Shown piece by piece: positions 43,639-54,561 of a DNA stretch of 64,000 bases. The notes under the pieces are model-generated. The model saw nothing but the letters and a program-made list of their open reading frames with translations. It ran no database searches and had not been told where the DNA came from. The position numbers and the translations under genes were made by a program. The first letter of the stretch is position 1. The number at the start of each line of letters is the position of its first letter. Source of the DNA: Fistulifera solaris (Eukaryota > Bacillariophyta > Bacillariophyceae > Naviculales > Stauroneidaceae); the NCBI GenBank assembly GCA_030295235.1, contig AP026145.1, forward strand, positions 188,501-252,500, given 5' to 3'.

Positions 43639-44981
43639 ATGAATATTCTCTTTCCTCTCCTATTACTAACTTCCGCGCTTCCTTCCGCCGAGTCGGCTTT
43701 CGCGATGAATTCATCGGAGATACAATCCCCGTCGCGAACGGACGAGATGATTCTACACAACGATATTCGAATGACCAGGCTTTCCAATAATCAAATGATG
43801 CCAATGATCGGATTCGGAGCTGGAAATGTGCCTCGCTCACACGTGGGAGCTCTCGTAGCGGATGCCATTCAACCAGACAAGAAAATATATCTCATCGACA
43901 CGGCCCGAGAAAGTAAGAATGAGGCCTTGATTGCCGAGGGCATCGTGGCTGGTGCTGAACGTTGTAATACAGAGGATGTCAAACCGGAAATACACGTCAT
44001 TACGAAGGTGTGGTATACTCATTTAGGGTACAACCGTACCAAGCTCGCCGTGGAGGATTCGTTAGAAGCTTTCCGAGACGCTCTGGAGAGTGACAAGGTT
44101 GATGTCAAACTACACATACAATTGCATTATCCAAGGTGCTATGAAAGTATCGAATGGATGGACTGCGACAACGAAGAAGCAGTTCTGGATGAAAAGGTGA
44201 AACAAGTCGGTCCAGATCCTCGTCTGGATCCGAGAAACTCATTGAAAGGAAGCTGGACGTATCTCGAAGACTTGTACCTTTCGGCAAACTTCCCCGTGGC
44301 AAGTATCGGTGTTTCCAACTTTGCGCTCGCTGATTTAGAAGAGGTTCAAGAGTATTCTCGCGTCCAGCCGCATACTCTCCAGATTAACATGTGGTCTGTT
44401 CTATACGATCCCCTACTCGTGGAGCATTGTCGTCGGCACAACATACATCTTCAGGTCTACAATGCGCTACAATCCACAATGAGCTCCCTTGAATATGTTG
44501 CAAAAGCGGTTCCGTCGTCAACCATGACACCGGGTCAAGCGGTGATTTCTTGGCTTGTGAAACAAGACATTTCTGTCTTCCGCGGACCTCGAAAATAACT
44601 CGCCTATCGGAAAACTCAGCGACCGATATTGCTTCCATGCCGTCGTTTAGCCCAAAGCAGATGGAAGACATCGAGTTTGCTCTTCGACGAGGTTTTGGCG
44701 AAGATGACATAATTGAAGAGCTACCGATCCCACCGTCTGCTGATGTCGTCTCGTGGTTCCTGGCAATTACTTCGCTCATTGTAATTGTTGTTACGATCCG
44801 TGCACCCTCCGTATCTTCTCCGCCTAAGCCGTTAAAAGCGACGCCAAAGACAGGACGTAGAAAGCGTTTGAAACCCAAGCATCGAAGTCGCGAGGTTTTC
44901 AAAGTGAGAGAGAAGGCGCCTGTTCACATTGGGCGATCACAATGGTTGGTATCCTACCTATTGAAACAAATGAGGCTTTAA
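43639..44981 (+). CDS. aldo-keto reductase-like protein, plastid-type leader, C-terminal membrane anchor
   Basis: Leader MNILFPLLLLTSALPSAES followed by AFAM resembles a signal peptide with a diatom plastid A-F cleavage site. The AKR barrel is recognisable: MMPMIGFGAGNVP, YLIDTARESKNEALI, VITKVWYTHLGY with the Lys, LHIQLHYPRC with the His, and SIGVSNFALADLEE. The catalytic Tyr normally found in DTAxxYxNE is replaced by Ser here, so standard reductase activity is doubtful. The frame changes near 44576-44580: QDISV continues as LPRTSKITRLSENSA, the usual cofactor-binding end of the fold. The tail contains a membrane span (VVSWFLAITSLIVIVVTI) and a basic end. Confidence 0.78.
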
Positions 44982-45241
44982 AAGATCCATTCGGGGCAAG
45001 AAAAAATAGAATAGGTTCGAAAAGATGAGACCGCCGTACCTACGTAACCTCACTTTACATAATTTTGGTTTCAACATGAACGCATTAATGCTAAATGTCA
45101 ATAATAATACATTTTTAATCTCTGGTGCAGAGCATCTTCAGCTATCAAACTTGGAGCTCATTTTCAACTATCATGTCCAGTGCTATCCCATTAAAAGTTC
45201 GTTGCCCAATGTCGAAAATTTACCAATCCCATTTTCCGTCT

Positions 45242-46803
45242 TTAATATACAATCCTACAGTTATCGGTCCACGTTTGTTGAAGGTTCTTGAGCATCATTC
45301 TCAGAGCCGTCTTCCCCCTTGTCGCACCGCCAGTATTCTTGCTACCGTTGCTTTTGTCGACCAAAAATCCTACCAAAAGAAACCGCAGCCCCGCCGAGAT
45401 GCGTTGTCCACAGTGTCGTAACTTTCCAGGGAAAATAACAGCGTGCCCTCGCTGAACGTTAAGCGTTGCGTCGAGCGCTTCAAAATACGTTCCTCCGCCT
45501 TCGTAATCGATACCACATCCGTTCGAAAGCGCTATCAGGAATGTCCAATCTGACTTGTCTGTGTGCATGTCTAGTTTTTGCCTCTCCTTTCGCGTCACAT
45601 CATACTTGACCATGTGAGGTTCTCGGTCGTCTAAGGAAAGTGACCGTGCCGAGGCGCCTGCAGCATTTTCAAAAATAGCATTAACAACCGTGTGAACCGC
45701 ATTTTGGACGGCAGAAGCGAGAATAGGATATTCGCGACAACCCAGAGTTTGCTTTGCATATGTGTAGGCTGAGTACTGTCCGCTGCAGACCTGTTCTGTC
45801 ACTCGTACCAAGTGGTCGCATTCTTCGTGTGATAGCCCAACATCGGCGACATAAATACAATGTTCCTCTGAAACAGTGACCCAATCGACAGCTGTGAAGC
45901 ATACGTATCGCACAGGTGAAACGAGGAACTTTAGGGTGAGGGGCTGATTATATCGTAAAGACAGCTCTTGCGACACAAAATCGTACCTTTCCTCCTTGGA
46001 GGCGAAGCCAGTATAGACGCATGAAAATAACTATCGACGTGGCTAGGACCAATCACTCCGCTGCCTCGACCCGTTGCAACTGACACAGTTTTAGTTATAG
46101 CCGTTTGGGTTCTAGCGGTATTTATTGACGACGGGGGTGAAGCATTTGTCGAAGAAGAGTCTTTGGATGATTGTGCATTTCGTGATGTCCGACCTGTAGA
46201 CGGCTTATACGGTGATTGCTCCTGAAGTGGCTGGATGGTGTGCAGTACTTGTCCTGTCAATTGTAACGGGGCATCTCGAGGCCAGCGTACTGCATAGATG
46301 TGGCGTCCGGAAACCCCCTCTTCCGCCGATCGTATCGCGTGACGGCGTACGACAAGTCGTGTATTGTAAAACACGGTTTCCTCCGATACCTTTTCCGAAT
46401 AATCCACCTCTACGGGAGTAATGCTCTGAACGCCTTGAAAAGGAGATTGCTCATTGCTTGAAACAGGTTCAGGATACCGTGTAAATTCTGACTCGACAGT
46501 ATTCGTTTGACTCCGTTTCCTCACCGTCACTACAGTATCCGTCCGTCCATATTTCTGCTGGTACTTATAAAGCAAATGATCTTGTCCAGCGTTGGAAGGA
46601 TTCGATGATTCGAGTAATTTGAGTGACATTTGCTGAAGATGGAAAAGAGGAGGGTCCGTTTTGAAAATCCCATGAGACGAAATTCGCGGGTGCGAATACG
46701 AATGATAATTTGGAGATCCGGATGCCGTAAGTGTCAAGTTGCTTTTTCTTTTTGTGTGACCTCCGCTGACGAGGATCACTTTCAAGGGCGCCAGCTGGCG
46801 CAT
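45242..46803 (-). CDS. 2-oxoglutarate/Fe(II) oxygenase, prolyl-4-hydroxylase type
   Basis: A 95-nt intron (45892-45986, GTACGA...TTCACAG) joins ASPPRRK to AVDWVTVSEEHCIYVADVG in phase. The C-terminal domain has LSHEECDHLVRV, the iron ligands in KLDMHTDKSDW (HxD) and KLRHCGQ (distal His), and the 2OG-binding Arg in GLRFLLVGF. The substrate is not readable. The N-terminal ~290 residues are disordered and Ser/Thr-rich; the frame stays open to 46893 without an ATG, and I take the first ATG at 46803. A start at MSLKLLESSNPSNAGQ is also possible. The gene ends about 260 bp from the convergent AKR gene. Confidence 0.8.
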
Positions 46804-47867
46804 AATCGACGTGTTCGGTCGATTTGGAGCAAGAATGACCCATTTTGTGTTTGTAATGTTCAGTTGTTTATTACCGACTTTCGAGTGACTCAATAATCTA
46901 TTTTCAGCAGCGGACGCGACCTTGACACCGTATATAGATTGCGAAAGGTTGAATTCAGCTAGCGCAAAAAGATAAACAATGATGGCGTTTGAGGAGTAGC
47001 CAGCGGCTTTTCTGCGTCAAAACTTTTGTCGAAAATAACGAGGAAAGCTCTGTTCAGATCTCCAGCAAGGATTCCCCAGTTAGAGCAAGGTGATGCAGCG
47101 CAAAGCTCGTTTATGAAAAGAGAAGCGCTAATGTCAAACGCTGTCACGAAAACACGAAAATAATCCTTCCAGAATGAATCAGTATTTGACTCGACACAAG
47201 CAGAATAAAAGACAACGAGACCGTTTTCGTTTTGCTGCTTCCGAGTGAGCGTTTGCGAATCCCAAAAGCAGAAAAATAGTAATGCTTTCGCTTTCTATCA
47301 CATAAACGCAGATCGAAGTTGAAGTTGTTGCAGCGAACTGTTGTTGCTATCAATGAAGTTCGTAATTCGTAACAAATCGTTTCTCATGGAAAGAAGCGAG
47401 CCGAAAGAGCTTCATCACAGTGCGGGGTCGTGTCGCGTGCCGCGAGGGGCAGTTCTCTACATCATACCAGGTATTTCCCCTAAAAACTCTGACTGTTATG
47501 CGCCAAATAGCACTATGGACTACAGTGTTGATTTAGGGTGATGCCCGCTTTTCCTGCTTAGATGTGTGTCGCAGTGCGTGATTGCGTTCGGCGACCAGAC
47601 ACAGTGTGACCCATTCTCGAAAACATAAACGTAATATACTCTTTCATTCAGTGTACAGGTAACGCAGCGACAAGAGAGAATTCTCGCTGCATCGAAACGG
47701 ATCTCTCGCGTTCTCGTCGTTCATTGACTCAATGCAAGTAAACGAATGAATCAACAAGAGACAATAGACGTTAACGTCGGTAAGAGAGAGAACTCGTGTA
47801 TATTTCGTTAAGCGATTGACATATTTTAGGCCTTAGCGAGAGAAAGCTAGGAGTGCAGTTCATCATT
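46804..47867. other. divergent intergenic region, no gene seen
   Basis: About 1 kb between the oxygenase and the ubiquilin. No supported ORF or repeat. Short repeated AGAGAGAA-type purine runs precede the ubiquilin start. Confidence 0.4.
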
Positions 47868-49517
47868 ATGTTATCCTTTACGATTCGACTGTCGACGGGC
47901 TTAAAATGGACTATAACGCTGGAGGAAGGTGCGACCGTTACAGCCACCACCGTTCTTCAAGTGAAGGAGCATCTAATGACTATGAAAGACCAGCATAGAT
48001 ATTTAAACGACGCGACAATCGACACCATTCGCTTGATTTTCAAAGGGCGCATTCTTGAGAATGAGCGAACCTTATCCGATTATGAAATCGTCCCCGACGC
48101 AACTCTCTTTCTCGTCAAGAGTGCGAACCGCAGCAACGCGAGTCCAGCTGAACCTTCAAACGCAACCACAGCAGCGACTTCTAGTGCCCCGCGACCTGCT
48201 GCAGCGGCACCGCCTGTCCCTCTTGTAGCCAGCATGAACAACACGGCTTCACTGTTCAATCCGTGGGGTGCATCCGGATTCGGCGGTGCACCTCCTTCGC
48301 TAGACAGTCTGATGAATCACCCTCCGAGCCAGGAGCAGATGAACCAAGTACTCAACAACCCCATGATTCAAGGCATGCTCGACAGCAATCCCGATTTTTT
48401 GCGCAACATGCTACAGTCGCAGATGCAAAACAATCCGCAGTTGCGGCAAATGATGGAGTCGAATCCGGCGTTAGCGCAAATGATGAATGATCCTGCCGCG
48501 CTCGATCAAGCCATGCAAATGATGCGCAATCCAGCGGCTTTTCAGCAGGCCTTGCGTCAGCAAGATCTGGCGCTTTCGCAATTAGAAAACATGCCCGGAG
48601 GGATGGCGGCATTGAGTTCCATGTATCAGCAATACCAGCAGCCTTTGGAGGAATCCATGATCGGTGGTGGTAGTAGTGCGAGCGATACTTCGAATACAAA
48701 CGGCAATAGAAACGGTGAAGGCTCCATGGCGGGAGCGTCCGGTCAAGCCATGCCGAATCCCTGGGGCAACGCGTCAGCTTCGAGATCTGCAAATTCGAAC
48801 CAAGCTCGACCAGCAAATCCCATGATGAATCCTTGGGCGAATATGGGTAGCATGGCGAACAATACAGGTAGTACCAATCAAGTTGTACCGGATTTGTTCT
48901 CGCCGTTTGGTGGATTTGGCGGTATGCCGGCACCTGGAATGGCACCTTCGCCGCAACAACGCCAAGCAGTTTTGCAAATGATGGAGAATCCGGCTGTTCA
49001 AAGTATGATGCAACAGGCTATCCAGCAGAATCCAGAAATGTTTCGACAGGCATTGCTGGCACAAAATCCCATGATGGAACAAATGTTTCGCGACAATCCG
49101 GCCATGCTCGATCAAATGATGCAACAGATGATGAACCCACAAACACTTCGTGCTATGTTTCAAATGCAGGATCAGCTTCAAGGACTGAACTTAGGACAAT
49201 CCGGTTACCCAGCGGAACAATTGAACTTTTCGAATCTTCTTGGTGGTATGGCTCCAGTGGCGGAGCAACGTCCTCCAGCGGAGCGTTATGCAGTCCAACT
49301 GAGATCGCTTTATGATATGGGATTTGACGATGAGCAGCGCAATTTGCAAGCTTTGGAGCAGGTACACGGAAATTTGAATAGAGCGGTGGACTATCTGCTG
49401 ACAATGCCAGTACCTTCGGTCCCTACTTCAGCAAGCGCGCCCATGGATAGTTCGACGACACCGGATGTCGGAGCGTCGTCAGATCCGAAGGATGAAAAGG
49501 ATAAGAAAAATGATTAG
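47868..49517 (+). CDS. UBQLN: ubiquilin (UBL-STI1-UBA shuttle factor)
   Basis: Carries ubiquitinated clients to the proteasome and chaperones membrane proteins. I start at ATG 47868 (MLSFTIRLSTGLKW). The first ~80 residues are a ubiquitin-like domain (TIDTIRLIFKGRILENERTL). The middle has STI1-type repeats rich in Met, Asn and Gln (PPSQEQMNQVLNNPMIQGML, NPMMEQMFRDNPAMLDQMM). The C-terminus has a UBA domain (YAVQLRSLYDMGFDDEQ, VHGNLNRAVDYLL). Intact single frame of about 549 residues, matching the family size and order. Confidence 0.95.
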   Translation: MLSFTIRLSTGLKWTITLEEGATVTATTVLQVKEHLMTMKDQHRYLNDATIDTIRLIFKGRILENERTLSDYEIVPDATLFLVKSANRSNASPAEPSNATTAATSSAPRPAAAAPPVPLVASMNNTASLFNPWGASGFGGAPPSLDSLMNHPPSQEQMNQVLNNPMIQGMLDSNPDFLRNMLQSQMQNNPQLRQMMESNPALAQMMNDPAALDQAMQMMRNPAAFQQALRQQDLALSQLENMPGGMAALSSMYQQYQQPLEESMIGGGSSASDTSNTNGNRNGEGSMAGASGQAMPNPWGNASASRSANSNQARPANPMMNPWANMGSMANNTGSTNQVVPDLFSPFGGFGGMPAPGMAPSPQQRQAVLQMMENPAVQSMMQQAIQQNPEMFRQALLAQNPMMEQMFRDNPAMLDQMMQQMMNPQTLRAMFQMQDQLQGLNLGQSGYPAEQLNFSNLLGGMAPVAEQRPPAERYAVQLRSLYDMGFDDEQRNLQALEQVHGNLNRAVDYLLTMPVPSVPTSASAPMDSSTTPDVGASSDPKDEKDKKND

Positions 49518-49680
49518 GTTGCTGTTGGTTCTGATGTCAGCCTATCGATAATTCTAGTTCTTTTGTACCACTCCATCGTTTCGCGTTATTGAGTTCACAT
49601 GCCGCTCAACAGATAAACGTTTCTACTGTCTTCTCTGTACTTTTGTTTATAGTTTTTAATGAATGCATAAATAATGTGAG

Positions 49681-52600
49681 CTAAATTAGACTTTTGATCG
49701 CTTTACGAATTGAGTGAGTGTTGTCTCCAATTGTCTTGAGCACACGCAACTTAAGAGTCGTCGAGAGCAATTCGGAATACATTTCGTTGTCCAAAATAAG
49801 TGATCGATTTGTGGCAAAGTCGAATCGATCAAAAAATTGCAGCGCAAGGTCGCGAAGAGATTGGACAAGATCCAGATGGATGTTATCATTGCGCTCCTCA
49901 TTGATTATCACCAGTGCTCGACGCAACAAGACAAGTGTCACCAACAAAGCGCGACCATTAGCCCCCGAGTCATTATCAGTAGCTGCTTCGGACCAAGTTG
50001 AGTTCAGTTTTTCTAGGAACAATTGTGCGTCAAATACCTCTTCGGCTGTAAGTGTATTCAGCTCGTTCAGCATGTCCTTTTCGTATGTGGACGCTTTTTC
50101 CTTTTCCACTTGCAGCAGTTTGCCAGATAACCTAGAATATCCATTCCTCACTCTAACCGATTCGTACTTGTGGCCGTAATCGACCTTCAATTCCAGCTCC
50201 GAACCATCGGTGGGTATCAACAATCGTCCACTGCCAGATGCGCTGTGTCCTAAGTAGTAATGAACCGCACCCTCGGGATCTTCTTTGGCGTAGACAGTCG
50301 GGACTTCCGTTCCATTTGTTTCGTTCACATAAACTAAAATGTTGTTCTCCGCCAAATCACTCAGCTCCCCAGTACCGTCATCCGTAATGTCAAAGACCAG
50401 ACCGTCATCTGCATTCGAACCAAACGACCATTTCTCCGACTTCCAATTGTGAATGAAATTCTTAACTATGTGGACATGTTCGGACTGGAGGTCTTTTGCC
50501 CGCAAGGGTGCGTAAACACCTAAATCTATCAGCTCGCCCTCATCGAGAACGAGAGCTTTGTTTCGACTCCGCTGGCAAGAATCGAGCGCGGCAATAGGCG
50601 CAGCTGATGCGAAGAGACCAAGACCTCCGTTCGGAATTCTTGACTCTTTGGCTTTCAGTCGCAAACGGTGCCCTTTCACAATTAGCTCGGTTGACTTGTG
50701 CTGTGCAGGCGAATGAACAGTCGGAAGGGTATATTGACGGTGAAAGGGTTTTCTTTCCAGAGGGCAATATTTGCTGCAATCAGACCATATGAAATTCTTG
50801 CCTTCCGTTTGGGCTAAAAACGATAAATAGCCTGCCCAAGCATCTGCTTCCTCTAGGTTACACAACTGTGACTTTGGGGCCTCGTTTCGAACACCAAAAG
50901 CCAACAACTGGCCAACACTTAGGTCCAAGGCCACGGAGAATCTGACTTCGCCATTGATTAGTGAGCATGACGCGATTCTCCCAAAGGCAAACTTTGCAAA
51001 CCCGTTCCGATTGATCCAGTGATGATGATATCCCTTGTTCAGAAGGAAGTGTCCAACGTCGTTCCGGTCACCGACGGCCGTGCAATCATCTTCTTCGTCT
51101 AGGACAGTAAGGTCCGTTACCATTCCCTCACCTGGTTTGCAGATCTTAAGTTCGTGTCTCGGTACAGCTTTGCGCTTGTCCCCGTCGTCAAATTCAATGT
51201 CGAAAAGACTATTCCTTTGGGCAATGATGTTCCCGTAATACCATCGCTGGAGGAAACGACGTCAGATAAAGAATAGCTGATAGCGACTCACACTACCAAT
51301 ACCAATTACTCACATTATTTTCATGCCATCGCGCATAAACACGAGTTCCATTTGGAACTTGAGACCTCGCAGCTTGTTTTTTGGGTTCTTTTGAAGCGCT
51401 TTTTTACGAACAGTTCGTCAAAGCGCATCTTAAGCTTCTTGTCTTTTCGAACTGCAAGAACGTCTTTTGCCCATGACTCATATTTAACCATCCTGGATTC
51501 CTTGTACGCAAAATTCTGACATATATCAAAGACACAGCGTCGTTTTGCTTTGCAACGGTAGCACGATTTACAAAAGATTGGGGAACAGCATGAGGAGCAC
51601 TCACGGCAAGAGGCAGGGCCTGACTTTGGTGGGGCTTTTGCTTTTTTGTGATCCTGTATTGTATCTTTTTAAATATCTCATCAAATCGCACTTTGAATTC
51701 CTTGTTTGAGCTTTTCTCAAGTGCTTGACGAGCCCACTTCTCGTACATTACCATCCTCGTCTCCTTATAAGCGAAATTCTGACAAATACTGAAGACGCAC
51801 TTAGTCACTTTATGACAACGGACACATATTCTACAGGTGATCGGTGAACAGCAGGACGAACATCGGCGACAATTGTGGACTCTGGACGATGCTTTCGCTA
51901 CTTCAGGAGCACTGACAGTACCAAAAGTTCTGATAGGATTATCCTTGTTGGCGATTAAACCGTCTTCTCCATAAACTCTCTCAAATTGGTCCTCTAGCGT
52001 CTTGACGCCCACCTTGACCGACTCTGCCTGTCGCCGAAAAGAATTAAGAACAGAATCCTTGTATTCGTACGCTAAGCAAGGGAGGAATACACATGATCCG
52101 TCTCTGTTGCCAAGGCAAACTTGGCACTTTTTACACATGAATTTCTCAGTGCATAAGGAACATACACCGCACCGACTTTTGAGCTTTTTGTCAGGCTGAT
52201 CCTCTTGCTCGATTTTGCTCATAATCTTGCTCGCAAAAGCACCTGCTGGTCCGTACAGTTCGTCAAACCGACGTTTAAGACGTTGATCGCCAACCATTAT
52301 CGATTTCGCTTGCTGTTTAGACTTAGCTAACTTTGTCTTTGTGTCGTTGTTCGCTAAACACATTGCAAAAACGCATCGCCCTTCATGATGGCCCTCGCAC
52401 GGAAAACACTTTCCGCATTCAATTGGATCCACGCACGATATACAGTTTCCACAGTAGTCGTCTGTGGGCTGCTCTTTCGCGATGAGGAGTCGGTATCAGC
52501 ATCTCGTGGCCGGTCAACGTTTCTAAGCTTGCTTGCAAAAATACCGTTATTTCCGTTCAACTTCTTGTACTTTTCTTCCAGGCGCTCATCGCCTTTCATT

Positions 52601-53623
52601 GCTGATTTTGCCTCTCCTGCTAGGTTATTAATCGTACTCGGCTTATACTCAAATGATAAACAAGGCCGAAATGCGCATGTTCCACTTCGTTTCTGACGAC
52701 AACGTTGACACTTTCCGCAAACGCTAGTATCTGTGCACGTGGAACAAGTTCCACAAGGCTTCGAAAACTTCCGGCCGGCTCGATCCTTTGCCGCGACGAT
52801 AGACTTGACCGCGGTACCGGTAGTATTTCGATTTCCTGAAGCTTCGAATCAATCAAACCATCCTCTCCGTAGATTTTCTCAAATTGAATATTCAATTTCG
52901 AATCCTTGAGCGTGATAGAATGCGCGTGTCGCTTGTGTCGACGAAGTGTCGACTCCGGCATCAGGCAACACGGCGAAAAGACACAGGAAAGTTCAACAGA
53001 GCATCTCGAACACTTTCCGCACACAAAGGGCGCCCTGCATGTTTCACAAGCACCACACGAATCGGGATTTGAGACGACAGGCTGGCAAAGATGTCATCAC
53101 TTTCTACTTTGACAGCCACGACACTGTTGTTGCTTGAGCGTGTCGCTGGCTTCTTTCGCAAGAGTGCTCGTCGTGCTGCAGACTTTCTGTCGTCTTCTTC
53201 TTCTTCTTCTTCTTCTTCTTCTTCTTCTTCTTCTTCTTCCTCCTCTCTCTGGCGCTTGTGGGTTCTCTCTTTGCTTACAGAATCCTTGTCGATGTGGAAA
53301 TCAGATTTGGCAGTCGAAGTCACAATACTTGCTTCGATTCCGGAAGATGCTATAGAAGAACAGTTTGACATAGTTTCATCGTCCGCAAAGGAACCATCCG
53401 AAGCCAACCCCGAAAGCCCAGAAAGGTCAGCCGGTGATTCATTCATCTGGGGTAAGGTGTCACATGACGATGTTGTCACATCTCGTGAAGCTTGCAAAGA
53501 GTCGGTTTGCATGGTCGCTGGAGGTTCGAAGGGTAAGCTAGCAGCGTCTTGTTCGACAACGGTGGATGTCGCTGAAGTAGCACAAGCGAGGATGCTTTCG
53601 GCGTTCTTGTTCACTTCACTCAT
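49681..53623 (-). CDS. multi-CXXC / Tudor-like / SET-like protein, paralogue A
   Basis: Order from the N-terminus: acidic Ser-rich region with a poly-Glu run; about six CXXC-type zinc fingers (e.g. CGVCSLCTEKFMCKKCQVC then CVFLPC), spacing C-x2-C-x2-C-x5-C-x2-C-x2-C-x8-C-x4-C in most; a Tudor-like domain (GTRVYARWHENN / RWYYGNIIAQ, FDIEFDDGDKRKAVP) split by a 67-nt intron (51247-51313, GTGAGT...CTCCAG); a large C-terminal region with SET-like motifs (IPNGGLGLFAS, GELIDLGVYAPL, ELELKVDYGHKYE). CXXC fingers of MLL and DNMT1 bind unmethylated CpG, so a nuclear chromatin role is inferred. At least four single-base frame changes interrupt the CXXC part (near 53084, 52810, 52475 and 51650); the last 480 residues are intact. 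Confidence 0.75.
53185..53243 (-). repeat. (GAA)n microsatellite encoding poly-Glu
   Basis: CTT/CTC triplet run on the plus strand, encoding about 18 consecutive Glu residues in paralogue A just before DDRKSAARRALLRKK. Paralogues B and C have only short acidic runs at the same place. Confidence 0.9.
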
Positions 53624-54561
53624 TACGGACTACAATCAAGTGCGACAACGTGTAATTAGTCAATAATACGGAGTATTAGATTGAGTCGGCATCGAAGTTG
53701 TATTTACTCTCGCAGCGATCTTTCTTCTGTTTGTGCAAGACGATCTTTTTGTTCGTCGCAACGATAGCGACGATCGAGTGGTATAAGAAGAATGGTGACC
53801 CGGAGATCTTTTTGATGACATATTCATGACTGGAATTCAGTCGTGAAAAAGTATTCTACACATTGGGGCTATAGTACAAAAGACAGCTTAACCCGATTGA
53901 TTTTTTACGTAGACTAAGGAGTTGAGCTGTATTTCCGATTCGGCCAAAAGTGAATATCGTCTGAAATTGGACAACATAAATCCACATGGCTGGTGTTTTC
54001 ACCGAATGTAAACAGAACAAGCATCGAAATATGTATCGCCCCCGTGCGACACTTTCATAGTGTTGTTTTGGGTGGTCATCTCTCCTCATCTGTTGATGAA
54101 TACACAAAAGAACCAATAATCATGTCTTGCCGTATGAATGTGGCGATGACAGCCCTCACCAAATGTGTCTGAGATAGCTGCATGAATAAAACGAAACGAA
54201 AACTTCTGTGTGACTCAATCTTCCCATGACTCCAAACCTTGACCCTCTTGACCACAGATTCTCGACTGCATTCGGTTGTCATGATTTGAGCTAACACTCG
54301 TCGCATTGACTTTTAACAACATAAAAAAGCCTTAATGCGTAATAAGGAATCATCGTAGAGTCTATTGCTACACATCTAACTAACGCGTTGCAAAGTAGCA
54401 ACACATTATTCATTTTTACGGAGAACATTCAAACTGCAATGCGGATTGCGGATGGAAATTGCTTCCACATATTCAAGTACCACTATAGTGCAAGATCAGG
54501 GAACAGTCTCGACGTAATAATCAAATCACAATACAACGACCCCCGCATTCTCGTGAGCATT
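53624..54561. other. intergenic region between paralogues A and B
   Basis: About 940 bp with one hairpin-box element (53823-53883) and a possible decayed one on the minus strand near 54260-54285. No supported gene. Confidence 0.5.
53823..53883 (+). repeat. hairpin-box element, copy g
   Basis: TTCATGACTG-GAATT-CAGTCGTG forms a perfect eight-base-pair stem; the spacer ends TACACATTGGG and the box is GCTATAGTACAAAAG. Confidence 0.65.

Noticed and set aside
48352-48945. 197-codon antisense frame in the ubiquilin gene
   Set aside because: Shadow of the low-complexity Met/Asn/Gln STI1 region; no features of its own.
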